Below, one piece after another: positions 10,471 through 23,345 of a DNA stretch of 64,000 nucleotides (within the stretch, counting starts at the first letter, position 1; each line of letters opens with the position of its first letter). The notes beneath the pieces were generated by a model. The model was not told where the DNA came from. It saw only the letters and a list, made by a program, of their open reading frames with translations, and made no database searches. Both the position numbers and the translations under genes were made by a program. The DNA comes from Gonocerus acuteangulatus (taxonomy: Eukaryota; Arthropoda; Insecta; Hemiptera; Coreidae): contig OX328123.1 in the NCBI GenBank assembly GCA_946811695.1, positions 32,181,873-32,245,872 on the forward strand, given 5' to 3'.

Positions 10471-10802
10471 ATCGTAGTTGAAGGCATATATATTGCTGTG
10501 AATTCATTCACTACTTCTGAATAGGTACAGTCGTCCAAGCTTTTAGGAAAAAAGTAATTCTGAATTGCAGCTAAACATGTAGTCCCTACATACGCAAGTA
10601 GAAGCTCTTTTCTTATTTCACTCTGCTCTGGTGATCCAAAACCTTTTAGCCTGCAAATACGCTCAAAATGATTTATATAACATTTCCAACTTACTGAATT
10701 ATCGAAAGCCTGGAAACTGAAGGCAGCAATCCGCCGTGCCAAACTAAACTCCTCCCTTCCTTCTTCTTCCATCCTCAGTGGGACTGATTGTTTTCTCCCC
10801 AT
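10458..10802 (-). pseudogene. Ty3/gypsy gag, N-terminal part
   Basis: The likely start is the ATG at 10802, shortly after the primer binding site; the frame itself is open further upstream to a TTG at 10814. The pattern 'FQAFDNSVSWKCYINHFE...LLAYVG...YFFPKSLDDCTYSEVVNEF...YMPS' is the capsid-type retrotransposon gag domain. It is cut after the YMPS segment, fused to RT sequence in another frame and stops. The zinc-knuckle region is absent. Gag would form the virus-like particle of the retrotransposon. Confidence 0.75.
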
Positions 10803-10816
10803 CTTCGTCGCCAATA

Positions 10817-10953
10817 TAGTATTTAAACGCAGTTTAAATATTTATCTCATTTTATTCACTCATTTAAAGTTTAATCGCACATAACCAACGAAAAACATCC
10901 GTGAAATCAAAACAACTGTTTCTATAAATTAATCCCTTTAACCTAATATCACA
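10817..10953 (-). repeat. Gypsy 5' LTR and primer binding site
   Basis: On the minus strand the LTR starts TGTGATATTAGG at 10953 and runs to about 10817, followed by TTGGCGACGAAGATGGGG. 'TGGCGACGAAG' is the usual leader/primer-binding sequence of many insect gypsy elements. The short length (~137 bp) and lack of a clear terminal CA make the inner boundary uncertain. Confidence 0.6.
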
Positions 10954-11675
10954 CTAACAATGGATGTATCTTGAATAAGAACATTAATTGGGCATAGATG
11001 TTTAAGCTGCTTCAGAAAGCTTGTTTCGTTATCATACTGAGAAATTGCAGTTACCGTTGGTAGAATAACGGATTAGAAAGAGTACTGCAGTACGTATAGA
11101 AACTCTGCAACTTAGCAACGTTATGGTGCTAAAGGGCGATTTAGGTTTCGGGAGCAATCCTATCATGATATTTAATTAGGAGCTGTGTCACGGGCTGAAA
11201 CGAGCTCCCTGGGGAACTGCAGGTAGGTTATGGTGTTACAGGGAAGATCCTGTACTGACTATAGCTCATGGATAGGAGGAGAAGCAATATTTCTTGGCGA
11301 TGTTATAAAAAAATAAATAATCAAGTAATAAAACGAAAGAAGAGATTGAGAGGCAATTTGATTTGAATGAAACTCCTGTGTTATTACTGATTGGTAGCAA
11401 TGGAACATATAAATCTCGGGAAGAGGATCAGGTAACTACGTAATTGGAAATGTGTAACAATAATGTACTAACTATGACAGACATAAATAACCTATTGCCC
11501 TTCATGGGCCGAATAGTTGGCCTCACTGCTTGAGGGTGGCAGCACTGACATTGGCCTCTTCTTATGAATTATGTATAACCCACTTAGAGATACAGCTTTT
11601 GTTTTCTTTTGGCCCTTTCCTAATCGTATCGATAGGATTTCAACCGCAGAAGATGGATAGATTAATAAAAAAAAA
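10954..11675. other. No gene recognised
   Basis: This is mixed-composition sequence with no open frame, RNA or repeat end that I can support. Confidence 0.4.
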
Positions 11676-11936
11676 AAAAAAAAAACCCAGGGGCAGGGCC
11701 TGCGTAAAGTTACAGCATTCCTGGGTAAACCATTGTCTATCACAAACATAAAAGTTCTTAACGCAGGAGCTGCGTAAAATTACAACACTCCTAGGTAAAG
11801 GGTCTCCCGTGGCTAGCGCCTTGGATTCATAAGCGGGAGATGGTGGGTTCGATTCCCAACATCCGGCAGGAATTTTATCATCCTATGGCTCGCTGGTAAA
11901 ATTCCTCGCTGCACCCTGGATGTCGGTGCTAATGAC

Positions 11937-12001
<65 letters not shown>

Positions 12002-12965
12002 AGCATTGTCTTCTACAAACGTAAAGTGATAGTCCTCGGGAATATATAATAAACATAAGATTCCGATTGGCGGGACTGCTCTAGAGTGAACACTTTGAAT
12101 GCAATAAACATAAAATTCCGAAAGGGAGGTCCTGCGTTACGTGACAACGTTTCTAGGGAAAACATTGACTGCGATAAGCTGAATGGTGCGTAATGCAGAA
12201 GCTGCTTAACACTTTCAGGACCGATGGCTTCGAACAAAATGTTCATCTAGGCCCAAGTCTTCCTGATGTTTATTTCGGCAAACATATATATATTTAAAAC
12301 AAAAATAAGTCAAGAAACATTTAAAATGATTTACTTTTAGTGGATTAATTACAATTTCGTCAAATTTCAAATACGTCACGGTAGCGGGCCCGCAGAAGGA
12401 AGTTTTCGGGCAGATTCAGTATCATACGAGACCCGCAAACCTAACCGGTCCCATACCCGGGGGTAATACGTCCCATGAGGTCCCAAATCAAATACGAAGC
12501 GTATAGAACAAGGCCCGGAGAAGCGGGATAGAAAGAAAGCCAAGCTGTCTGCTGACACATATGCCACGACGTGTTAAAAAGAGAAGTTTCCCCGGGAAAA
12601 AATTGACTGCAATAAACATAAAATTCCCCGAAAGGGAGGGCCTGCGTTACGTGACATCGTTTCTAGGGAAAACATTGACTGCGATAAGCTGAATGATCCA
12701 CAATGCAGAAGCTGCTTAAAATGAGTTTCCTCGGGAAACCATTTACTGCAATAAATATGGAATTCCGAATGTGACGCACTGCGTTACGTGAGAACGTTCC
12801 TAGGGAAAGCGTAGACTGCAATAAGCGTAAAAGTCCGAACCCCAGGAACGGCTTGAAATGATACCTTTTCCCATGAAAGCATTGTCTACAACAAACGTAC
12901 ATTCCGTAACGCAGGAGCTGCGTAGAGCTATAGCATTCATTACCCAAGGCACAAGCTCCGGTTCA
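11676..12965. repeat. Degenerate satellite-like array
   Basis: A monomer of about 70-110 bp recurs with many changes. Its recognisable parts are CATTGTCTACAACAAACGTA-like, CGCAGGAGCTGCGTA-like and ACATTCCTAGGGAAA-like stretches. Clear units lie at 11690-11800, 12003-12245 and 12590-12960. Two units (12110-12200 and 12610-12705) match over about 95 bp. A SINE (11800-12002) and an unrelated GC-rich segment (about 12250-12590) interrupt it. An isolated unit is at 34197-34240. Confidence 0.65.
11800..12002 (+). mobile_element. tRNA-derived SINE copy
   Basis: The tRNA-like head (GGGTCTCCCGTGGCTAGCGC, B box GGTTCGATTCC) is followed by the family body (GGCAGGAATTTTATCATC, then ATTCCTCGCTGCACCCTGGA) and a long A-run (11941-12002). 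It matches the better copy at 43324-43515. It interrupts a satellite unit between CTAGGTAAAG and GCATTGTCTTC. It is not a functional tRNA because it has no acceptor stem pairing. Confidence 0.85.
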
Positions 12966-14715
12966 GTTTTCATGCCGAACATGGACTGAACTCCTGCCCA
13001 ACTATCCCAGCTTGTTCAAACCCCAGAACTCGGAGGTTCATCCCGGAAACATCCTCCTCCTGTTCACTGATTGGTGTAATCCGAATCCATTTCGATTCCA
13101 TTGGGGCTTTCACGCCCGATTAGTCGCAATTTACTCCTTTCTTACAATCTGATCCACGTCCAGTATTCATTTGACTTTTAATTAAAATCTCTTTAATTAA
13201 GATTTTCGTTATTGAATTTTTGTGAGTAATTGATGTTAGTTGTATTCCTTATCGATATCAACAGCTTTATTCGAATCTATTGTGTATTAACAAGTTTGTA
13301 TTGTACCCTACGTTAAGTGCGGTAGACAAATTTTTAAATTGTACAAAAAGTCTATTTTGTAATTAAAATTTCAAAATCACAATAACATATGAGGCTTTGC
13401 CGATCAAAAGCTGAAGTCGCCAAATGCAATTCCCGAGAAAAGTTAGCCCTGAATTCGTCCTTTAATAGACTCAAGAATGTGCACCTGCCTCCCTGCGCGC
13501 TGTTAATAACGTGACGAACTGTAAATGTTCGTACAGTAAACATTGGCCCCTCATATGTATCATAAACTTTCATGCAAATTCAGAAATACAAGTGGGGCAT
13601 ATATACGCCAGTTAACATAATTTTTCGCAGGCACCATGTTAACATTGAAGCATCATAAAAAACTGAAATAACATTTATAGAAACCAAGCTATATTTTGGT
13701 TAAGTTTGGAAAAGAGGACGAATTAAAAGAGAATACATTTAGAGAATATTATATTAATTTCGGGATTTCGTATATTTTGCTAAATTCCTTTAAAAAAACA
13801 GGCTTCAGAAATCCTTTTGTCTATTCCAAAGCCTAAGGCATTTCCTAAAAAGTCCAACTCGCAGGAGCTATGTCATCTTAGCGCGCTTCCATAATATTAT
13901 TATAATATATTTTTTTAAGGAGATTAAATGTAGTGTGTAATAATAACATGTTTGTACTCAAGAGGTACCAAAAAGAAGTGCCTCTAAACATTGTTAAAGT
14001 GTGTAGTGTAGTTTTATTCGCCTCTCGCCTTCGTCACTAATTCCTAAATCTATTTCTGGGTAACTCTATAAAATCATCTGTAACTCTATAATAAAAGTCC
14101 CTTTATTTTTGTACCATTTATAGCTTGTTTATAAAGCTAACGAAAAATGAGAATATGATATCCAGGAAAAGAGCAAAGACACTTCAACTCCAACGTGGAT
14201 TTCAACTCCAAAGAATTTCATATTGAGGGGTCCAAAAGACTACGGAATATACGGCAGCGGTACCACGAATCAGTCACAAAGTTCCAACCGTATATGTGTA
14301 ATTTAAATACAAGTTATGGAAAATTGTCTGTGTAAATGTCACCCAAAGACAGGATAGATGCCAATAATGAGCGTAACAAAGCAAGCCCAGCCGAACTATG
14401 TGGGGCCCAGCGATGGACAGTAAGAGCGGTTGTTGTGTAAGGCTGTCAAGACTTTTTGTCTGCATCATTGCCAATGTTCCGCTCTTCGACATACTCCCGC
14501 CTTCTTACACAGCCTCCTGTTACACACCGACATTCGCGCGGGAAAAACACCGCTGCCACGTGGACGCTTCTTATGCTCCGGAATCTCATTTCATAAAAAA
14601 AAGTTTTTTTGTTTATTTCATGAAAATTACCAAAGTAGACATTGGATAAAATAACGAGCTTTAGATCTACATAATTATTGTAAATACAAAAATAATATAA
14701 ATCTAATCCTTTAGT
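12966..14715. other. No gene; short Helentron-like head at 13845
   Basis: AAGTCCAACTCGCAGGAGCT at about 13850, followed by CATCTTAGCGCGCTTCC, is a fragment of the 5.4-kb family head. The remainder shows no supported gene. Confidence 0.4.
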
Positions 14716-14860
14716 CTTTCATGGCTTGGATTCTCATTTCAGGGTTCGAGTACCGCCTGCATGAGGTTATGGGGAATTGGGAATCTTTCATCTATGTACC
14801 CGCTGATTCCCTGCTCCATCATGGTTGTTTAGGAAGGGTGGTCTTTTTTTGGAAGGTGGA
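14716..14860 (+). mobile_element. Eroded SINE-like relic
   Basis: GATTCTCATTTCAGGGTTCG resembles the anticodon arm and B box of the SINE head. TTCCCTGCTCCATCATGG with TTTAGGAAGG resembles the body seen in the old copy at 47.5 kb. It is strongly diverged. Confidence 0.35.
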
Positions 14861-17194
14861 ATCACTAAGATTTGAATTACACTGTATTAATATATCAGTA
14901 TCACACATGCCAATATTTGATCTAAAAAAAAAAACTCGAATCGGTATGGTCCTTATGGGGTTTTCGGGGTTGCTGATTTCGATGATCAGATTGTTTGACC
15001 TTTATCCCCTCAGATTCATGATCATTTGAAGGAAAGCATATAGAGGAAAAATCTGACAAAAATCATGCGAAAAATCGACTTTTTTAAAATTGTATTTCCT
15101 GTGTCAGAATGATGTATGTAACACGACGCTCAAGGGTCGTGAATAGCACCATCATCTATGATAAATTCAATGACCGATTTCAAGGATCAATCCCGGGTCT
15201 GAACACTCCTCCCCCCCTTACATTTTGTTGCCCATAAATCATTCGTGTAAATTATATCTAAAACAAGAAATCCAATTGCATACTTTTTCAATGAGGTTTG
15301 TGAATCAGTATTCCATAGAGTAAACATTCACCTTTGCTATTCTGAAGCACTTTCAGAACTTTGACTTCGATTTCCCAACATCTGGTTCATGCGTTTTGCC
15401 CTTTCTCTTCCAATGTCCTGATTTATAGTATAACTACATATGGTGAAAATGAGGCAAATAATTACCTCAGTAAATAAATAAATTACTCTCCATCTTGATA
15501 TGATAAATGCCTTAATTACAGCTAGCGAAACGAGTCGATTTTATACTATTCACTGAGCACTTATATCATTAGTGAGAAATAGTTTTAGTAGGTTGAATTT
15601 TCCTTGAAGAACGAAGTTTCGGTCAATGGTATATCAACCCGAGTTAAATCCATTTTTAGGGTAAACAATTCATGATGCGCTTAGAGATGTCCTCCGTCGA
15701 CGAATATTTAAACAGAGAATATGTTGAATCTAGTAAGATTTTTCTCGGCAAAATGCAATTCCTCGACTGTAGTTTTGTGGCTGAGGACTTTCGATTTGCG
15801 CGTTGTCAGTTTCTCACGACGTAAGATTCTTAGGCTTTCACTATTTAGCAAACCAATGCTTAGTTAAGCCTCTTTTCATTTATATAAGATATTGTGGTCG
15901 TTAGTTAGCTGCCAAACTGTGGGCTAGTAAGGATAATTAGCATGAAAATAGTCATATGTTGACAATTCGCGAAATTGGCAAGTTTTCATACTTTGGTTCG
16001 TTGTTGACGTCGTTTTGGTGTTGTTAAGGAACTTGAACGCAAGAGGTGTTCCAATATTTAATCTGGGAAAGTTCATGAGGCATGAATCAGACAATTGTGA
16101 CAATTGTTTTCTTGGTTATCTCTTTATAATTTGTTGAACTGTCCTACTTTTATCTCGTTTATCGTTTCCCCGTCATTCGCAATGTCAGAACCTACACAAT
16201 GTTACTTGAAAATTTCATTTATTATAGTGTATTTAGTAGTTTCTCGAGTAGCCGACTTGAGAAGTTACTAGCTTTCCTCAATAAACCGCGGACACATGCG
16301 GCTCATATGTTATCTTGTTCTGAGTCGACTTTTATGTCAGCAGAGGAAGAATGGAACTCATGTACCATCTTCTGTGTACTGAATTTATGAAATAAATCAC
16401 TATTTTCGTTAGTAGTTGGTGGATTTGTGAGTTTGTGTTTGTATGAAATGAAACATTATTTGTACAACGTTCACGTTAGTTACGCGATTGTGCCCCAATA
16501 ATCATCAAAACGATTTTATACATAGCATGTCTAAAAAAAGTACAACTTGCAGGAACTGCTTCACGTTAGCGCGGTTCCCTAGCGCCATTATTAAAGAAAT
16601 AATACCAAATTTTATTCAAATCTTTTTATTTTTTATAAATTTTATTTAAAAATATTGGTTATAAAGATGGAGGCCTGTAGTAGTTTAATATATTTTTTTC
16701 GTTGGGAAACGGTTGCGATATTATGGTTTGTGGAAGTTAACCATTCGAAGTAAAATAAACGTCTTAAGACATAATAACGCGTGAATGTTGAAAGGACCCT
16801 TCGTTGGCGTTTGAAATTTCTGACGTGTTGGTTAAGTTTTATGTATGGTGAATTCTTATTCTAAGGTTTCCAAATTATGCCTGGGATTAACATTATGTGA
16901 AAAGACGCAACTATTCACGTCGGACATTCTTTTAGAGTAATTGTGGATTGTTTACTTTTGGTTTCTGTTAGTTTTATACTACAGCTTCTGCACAGAAATA
17001 TTGTTTTTGTCGGTAGGCATGATACTTTATCAATTTCCATAAATAAGGTATCATTTTAAAGCTTCCCTTAACCGCTACACCGGAAAAATAAACAAATTAC
17101 TCATATTTTAGTTGTTTTTCGAAAAATGGAAATTGAAATTTTTTTTAAAATTACGCTTTCGCCCTATTAATCCTCTATCGAGAATAAGAGATAT
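14861..17194. other. No gene; one Helentron-like head at 16535
   Basis: AGTACAACTTGCAGGAACTG and CACGTTAGCGCGGTTCC at 16538-16579 are a head fragment of the 5.4-kb family. Otherwise this is AT-rich DNA with no supported feature. Confidence 0.4.
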
Positions 17195-17295
17195 ATCGAA
17201 TCGCTTTGACAACTAGGCCATTAGCACCGAGCACATCCAGTGTGCAGCGAGGAATGTTCCCAACGAGCTGTGGGATGAGAAAATTCCTGCCGCCG

Positions 17296-18676
17296 CACAG
17301 TGGGCAAAAATCCACTTTTAGGGCGACAAAATTTTTTTTTTGTGTGTTTTTCAATAGTTTTGAGGTCACTGAGACAGGGAAAAATATTTAAAAAAAATCG
17401 TTGACCCTTAGTTTTTAGTATATCCAACAAACAAATGTTGTAGACACACAAATATTTTGACATAATAGATAAAAATTGGAAAAACATTTTGTAAATCTAT
17501 GGAACATTTAAATAGTACCTTTTTGCATCTATTATTTACATAAACATAATACATATATTCATAAAAAGTAATTCATAGGCTATAATTAGAAAATAAATAA
17601 CAAAAATAGACTAAAACTTAAAGAAAAAAGTAATTGTACTGACTTGTTTTTTTTAATAATAACAAACATATACAATTATATTATTCACTAAAAATGAATT
17701 ATCCATCAATCATCGTCTGATTCAATACTGCTACATCCTTCAGCATTTTCTTCTGACGAGTCAGTATCGTCAGCCTCATTTTCTAATGACAGTTCTTGAA
17801 GTTGATCATATGGTAAACTACACTTCCATAGACTAATTACATCTACATTGGTAACATTAAATTTAGTTATATAATAAAAAAAGTTTCTGTTAAATAAATG
17901 GAAAAGTAATTACAAGAACAAAACTGCAATAAACACTGGGGAAAATGTTCCCTTTCTTAGAGTCCGATTAATAATCCCTTCCGTTGCCCGTTGATGATCC
18001 AAGAAAGTAAATATTTACATTGTATCTTCTTCCAAATAATACTACACAATATTTAATGGCTGATTTGTAAAATATATTTTTTTGAATTTTGTCCACCAAA
18101 AAGGTGATTTTCTCCCACTGCGCGCCGCGGATTCTTCAGATTCTTTCTGACTACCTAAACTAAATTTCAATTTACATTAAAAGGGAGAAGAAGGGGAAGC
18201 TGAAAGTCTCAAGACAGTAAAGTAGAAGCTTAAGGCTTATCGAAAAAAAATATTTGGAACTGGAACTTTTTTTTAAACCTTACTCATTTTGTGTAATCAA
18301 CAAAATCTTGTAATAATTTCATTAATATATTTTTTTCTTTGATATGCCTTTCTGTTATTAGATATATATATTATGTATTTATAAAGAACATACCACTAAG
18401 TAATAAATCAATTGTGAAAAGAATTTATAAAATTTGCACACAATTTTTAAAACTCACCTTACAAGGACCGTAGTTGGAACAAGAGGAAGTGGAAGTGACT
18501 AGCAATGGTTGCCTTCCTTATTTTCCTAAACAGGTTTGGCTTAAACTAGATAAAAAAATTGTTCTGTTTTAAATGAATAGAAGACTTTAGCACGTTTTGA
18601 CACGTAAATTGACTTTTTACGAGCATATTATATTTTCGACTTTTGTCGCCGTAAAATAGACTTTTTGCCCACTGTG
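17296..18676 (-). mobile_element. 1.4-kb TIR DNA transposon (CACAGTGGGCAAAAA)
   Basis: The left end is CACAGTGGGCAAAAA (17296-17310) and the right end TTTTTGCCCACTGTG (18662-18676). The inverted similarity runs on for about 38 bp to a shared GCGACAAAA. It interrupts a SINE. A target duplication is not clear, so the superfamily is open. The TIR style (CA...TG, purine-rich) is compatible with hAT- or P-like elements. It seems to keep only the last coding exon of a transposase. Confidence 0.65.
17706..17886 (-). pseudogene. Possible last transposase exon with acidic tail
   Basis: The minus frame reads NFFYYITKFNVTNVDVISLW, then KCSLPYDQLQELSLENEADD, then TDSSEENAEGCSSIESDDD and a stop. A splice-acceptor-like TTATTTAACAG precedes it at 17887-17897. 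The Asp/Glu/Ser-rich tail is typical of C-termini but belongs to no family I can name. Its place inside the TIR element suggests the end of that element's transposase gene. No catalytic motif is visible. Confidence 0.35.
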
Positions 18677-18755
18677 CACCGGTCGGGATCGAACCCACCA
18701 TCTCCCGCATATGAATCTAAGGGGCAAGAACTTGACCATGGGAGACCCCGATATA

Positions 18756-20704
18756 TCGAAATGAAACCAATTTCGATTTCAAGCATCTTTTATCGTATTA
18801 CGCATTTAATTTCTACTTAAAATATTGATTTAAGGTATTTGATCTGCTGATTTATTTATAAGATGAATTAAATTAGCCAAAACTTCAACTATATTTACTT
18901 TCCTAATCCGCTTGCAGTCAGTTATTTTTACTTAGTCCATGACGAGTAAGTTACTTCATCTCTGCTCTCTACGATACAAACTTGGTGATTAAATCAGATT
19001 ATTCACTTTACAGAAGTTATACACATGAATCTATACTATTACATGGCTGCTTTCAATTCCCTACTACTTTGATATCAACTACTCTTTACATTCTCACGCA
19101 ATCTGGCCGCAATCTGTTCCACAATTATTGCTTTACGTTTTTTTTTTTTTTTCTCTCAGCTTCACGTCATTCACCCCAGCACGTCAGAGCACCACGGAGA
19201 GGAAGAGCATAGACCGTCAACCGTGTCCGGGAACAGAAGGACTGCGAATGCTTCACACGGGTCGACTAGTAATTTTAAAATATTTTTCTTAAAATATTTA
19301 ACACGTGAAATATCTTCTAGAAAAATTATTAGTTCTATATTTATATAGAGCATCCTCCTATACCAGGATACTTGTTTGGTGATTGCCTACTCGATGTCAG
19401 GTATGACATTCTGATACCATCCTCTTCTGGTTTAGCTAGGCATTGATCAGGTTTTTGTCGAGGAGTTCGTGGTTATGGTCACCAGTCATCGATATCTTCC
19501 CAGAAACTCGAGACCTACATCTCAAGCCGGACAGAAAAAAATGTTTTCTCTTGTTTTCATAAAGTGTGTCAGTGTGGGGACTAGGACTGGTCCTTTATTT
19601 GGGACAGTCGACGACGTTCCTAGGCTTATGTGTTTGTAAATTTTTTATTTATTTTTTTTATAACCATTTTTTCCCCTTAGAAATAGTATACTCTTTCTTC
19701 TCCCTGACGAAACAGTAAATAATTCTAATTAGTGGGAGCAGAAGTTATTGTATAAGAATAATTAGATGGGAATTCCATCAATCTCCTATCAATCTTACAG
19801 AAACATTCTTAGACTAATATTCCATATATTTTCTTCACATTTTCATCCATCGGACCTTTCATCTATCCTAACCTTAACGATTGACAGTTTTAGCACTCTC
19901 CCAAGAAATTTACCTATTGAGATTGCACTGATGAAAGAAGTTTTGAACAATCCCAACTCAAAACGAAATTTAGACGAAATGAGCTTGTAAAGAAAACACA
20001 AGGAATCCTTGTGGATATTTACAACTCAAGAGGGTATTTACGCAACTTGACCCCACATGAAAAATACCTGTATTTGTACAGCAAATGCCTGTCCATAATT
20101 AGATTTCGTAATCAATAATTATTGATAACGAAATTTTATGTGCAAAGAAGGCAAAAGAACATTTTTGGGGTCCACAAGAAACTCCTGAATTACATTTTTT
20201 ATTCCTAACACGAAACTGCCTCTCTGGTTCCAATTTTTTCTTGTCCAATGATCAGATCGGGATGTCTCTACTATCCCATACAAATAAAACATGCCATTTT
20301 AGTGTTGCCTGATTGCTGGCCAATAAAGTTCAAATCTCCACAAACCTGCCACTTATGCTCATATTTTACTTTTTCTAGAAGTAATTTTAAGTTATGGTAT
20401 GTTTCCTAAAGCTACATTTGCAGGGGTGTATTGTTGTATGTTGTATTGTTGTGAAGCGCATTAATTTCAACAATGATATCAGTATTATTTCTTCGTTTTC
20501 TGGTTTATTTTCAGTTCCATATGCACAGGACTACATTAAAACATTTTAGGTATAACTACTGATTGTGCAAAAATTGGTACGTGGTAGAATAAACCGATTA
20601 CAGTTTTGGAATCAGCACATCGAATTTAGTAAAGTAGACATTTTTTTTTAGGAAACCCCTTAATCATACTTATCGGTGTATTTTTATCTGCCGTAATATA
20701 GGGT
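18756..20704. other. No gene; short repeated coding-like motif at 19.9 kb
   Basis: A T-run is at 19140-19152. At 19885-19950 a segment (ATTGAGATTGCACTGATGAA, then AGAAGTTTTGAAC) resembles segments at 54.48 and 56.89 kb. Nothing else is recognised. Confidence 0.4.
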
Positions 20705-20883
20705 CACATTAGTACAGTGTGGTGAAATTTTACAAGCTTATACATCTTATATATTTGTCTGAGAGCGAACAGACAAATATACAGGTATATATTTGTCTGT
20801 TCGCACTTTTTCAGCAATGTTTGACCCTTTGGTACCAGATAAATGAAAATGTCCTTGCAGGTTTGTACCACTGTACTAATGTG
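20705..20883. mobile_element. Small fold-back element
   Basis: The outer arms CACATTAGTACAGTG (20705-20719) and its inverse (20867-20883) enclose an inner perfect 17-bp palindrome: GCGAACAGACAAATATA at 20765-20781 with its inverse at 20788-20804. The inner sequence resembles the block just before the (TA)n of the Helentron-like element (7012-7030). Confidence 0.6.
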
Positions 20884-23333
20884 GCTCAATATTACGGTAT
20901 ATCTAGTAATGTCATTGATAACCTATTTTCCAGATTGCACTTCAAGTAAAACGCTTAACCTTAGTTTATTTCAAAGTGTTAGTGGCTCCCAGAAACACAC
21001 AGTACACTGAAATATTGTCTGGAGCTTATGAAATTTAGAGGAACGATTATCATCAGTGAACGAGGTGTTGAGAATTGATTGATGCTTTTATTTCCATTGT
21101 GTGATGATCAGCATAAATGTGTTCCTGGAATGGTGGCGATGTTCAGGCTAGCGTACACAGAATTCCGTTAGGTCACAACAAGACTTCTTGGTCGGACATT
21201 CATCATTCCACTAGTCCATTACGGTAATAGGATTGACAAGGTGACGAAACTCAAACTACTTGTACACGGATTTAATAAATCGAAGGTTATATTTTAGCAT
21301 TTTTTTTGTAGTATACATCTGAGTAAGTAAAATCTTTGAAGTGTCTACTTACGTATCCTTGTGATTTTCTCGAATTCCAACTAACACAAACTGAGTAATT
21401 TTTGCGAGTTTCCTTAACAGGTTTATCTATAGTGTGCGTGGAAAGTTTAAAATAGAAACTTTAAACGAAAAAGTTTAATGTAGTCAGGGAAGTTTGATGT
21501 AGCGAATTTGTCGGCAGACTTGACCAATACAATTAAAGTAAACTCAAGAATTATTTGCAAGTCATCGACTAACTGATAATAAATTATGTTAATCAAAAAT
21601 GCTGCTCAAGAGGGAACATACGAGAAGAAATAGTATTTGCTTGACTCACAGACTCACAATCGGCCATACGAAGGGAACACAAGAATAGCTCATGACAACA
21701 CTCAACAAACCAACTAATTGGAAATAATTTCGGAAGAGGTTTGGACCACCGGTGGTACCCGTAGGGGGGGGGGGCGTAATTCATAACACCAACCAAGATG
21801 GAACAGTGTTCGATTATCTGTCGTATCTGTCGTTCACTTACCTTTTTTTAATGTTCTGTTAGTTATTGGTGTTAACAACCAAATGTGGTGCTAATGAACT
21901 ATTATGAATGATAAGTATTTGTATATCTACCATATTTTATTATTGGTAAAACTGTTTTTCTGGATTAATTCTCCATTTCTGTTTAGTGTTTTAGCTGAAG
22001 AAGGCTACCAAAGAGTAGCTAAAATGTCCTTAATATAGATTTTTACAAACATCGTATTGATGTTTTTTTTGGCCGAATCCCAACTATTCCCTAACTGCAT
22101 ATAATTTCTTTAGTTTCGTTCTTCCCATTGTTCTCTCCCCGGACTTCATCTTGTAATTTCTTGTTGACACATTTATCCAATACTTCCGAGTCAGAAGATT
22201 CTTCATTGACCTTCATCCAACCGTAAAGAGTGTATTGCTCAGCCACGAGACGTTCCGGTTTGGAAAGTCGGTCTCTTTTATAATAGTTCATTATTGACAA
22301 GTATCAAAAAATTAGTCAGGGATGCCACCATCCTGATGGAGCAGGGCAGCCAACACCACTCCCTCTAATGGAACAATGATTACCACGCCTACAAGACTTT
22401 CACCAGGGCAAATAGACAACATCCAATCCCATCAATGTCAACCTTGTCCACGTCCACGGACACTTTTTATTAATCTCACACTCTTCCGACGAGAGGCGTG
22501 CTTCAAAGCAGGCTCTGTACTTCTCACCTGATGAATGGAGTTATGCCTTCTGAACTTTGGTGTTGTGAGTATTAAAAATTACAGTGATTCGCATGTTCAG
22601 GGAAATAATGGTCACTGAATTGACCGATAAAAGTAGGTAGGTCCCTGATAGAAGTGTGGGGTAGTAAAAATTGAATTAAATACATCGACAAAATCTTTTG
22701 ACGAAAAGCGTCAACACAAGATACAATCCGTACCCAAATGATATAAAAAAAACTGTATAAAATGCATTATTATTATGTTCTAAAATTCTTACAGCCATTC
22801 TACAGCTATTGGCCATATTCGAAGCTGACTTAATGTAATGTAAAGATACAATTGTCCATAGTCCTCTCGAGTATCTTCTTTATTACATAGATTATTGTTT
22901 TTTTTTTCATGAGTATTTTCACAGCGAACATTTAGCAAACTGCAAGGAAAAATATGATATATTCGGGATGGTCTCGAATTGCGAACCTATCACCTGAACG
23001 CGGTAGTTTTTAATTTAAGGGGTTGTTCAATGATAAATAAGTGTTAATATTTGACCGAGGATGAAAGAAAAAAATAAAATAAAGAATGAAGAAATTTGAC
23101 CAATATTTAGTAAAACTCTCAAACTTTTGATTGCGTAGAAAACATTAACAACTTCACTATTCCCTAACCATGACAGCAACTCCGCCAGCGCAGTTTATGG
23201 TTGTGCTTGGGATTTAGATATTTCAGTTTAATGGTTCGCCCCAGAATGCCATTGCCTACATTTTAAAATTTAGTAGGTGCCCAAATACCAGAAAGGACCC
23301 CTATTTGCACCTTTGCCTTTGCATGTTGATTAG
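20884..23333. other. No gene recognised
   Basis: This stretch has a G-run at 21765-21774. A 69-residue minus frame at 22091-22300 is charged and non-repetitive but matches nothing I know. Confidence 0.35.
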
Positions 23334-23345
23334 AACCCTAATATT

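Larger units (their letters stand above)
17195..18755 (-). mobile_element. SINE split by a TIR transposon
   Basis: On the minus strand the SINE head is at 18678-18755 (GGGGTCTCCCATGG, B box GGTTCGATCCC). Its body is at 17195-17295 (GGCAGGAATTTTCTCATCCC, then ATTCCTCGCTGCACACTGGA and GGTGCTAATGGCC). The two halves join in the right order if 17296-18676 is removed. Confidence 0.75.

Noticed and set aside
11800..11875. tRNA gene at the SINE head
   Set aside because: No acceptor-stem pairing, and the same head is always followed by the SINE body and A-tail.
13845..13895. Complete Helentron-like element at 13.8 kb
   Set aside because: Only the head is recognisable; no tail hairpin follows within several kilobases.
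22091..22300. 69-residue minus frame with charged residues
   Set aside because: Non-repetitive and plausible in composition, but no homology, splice site or neighbour supports it.
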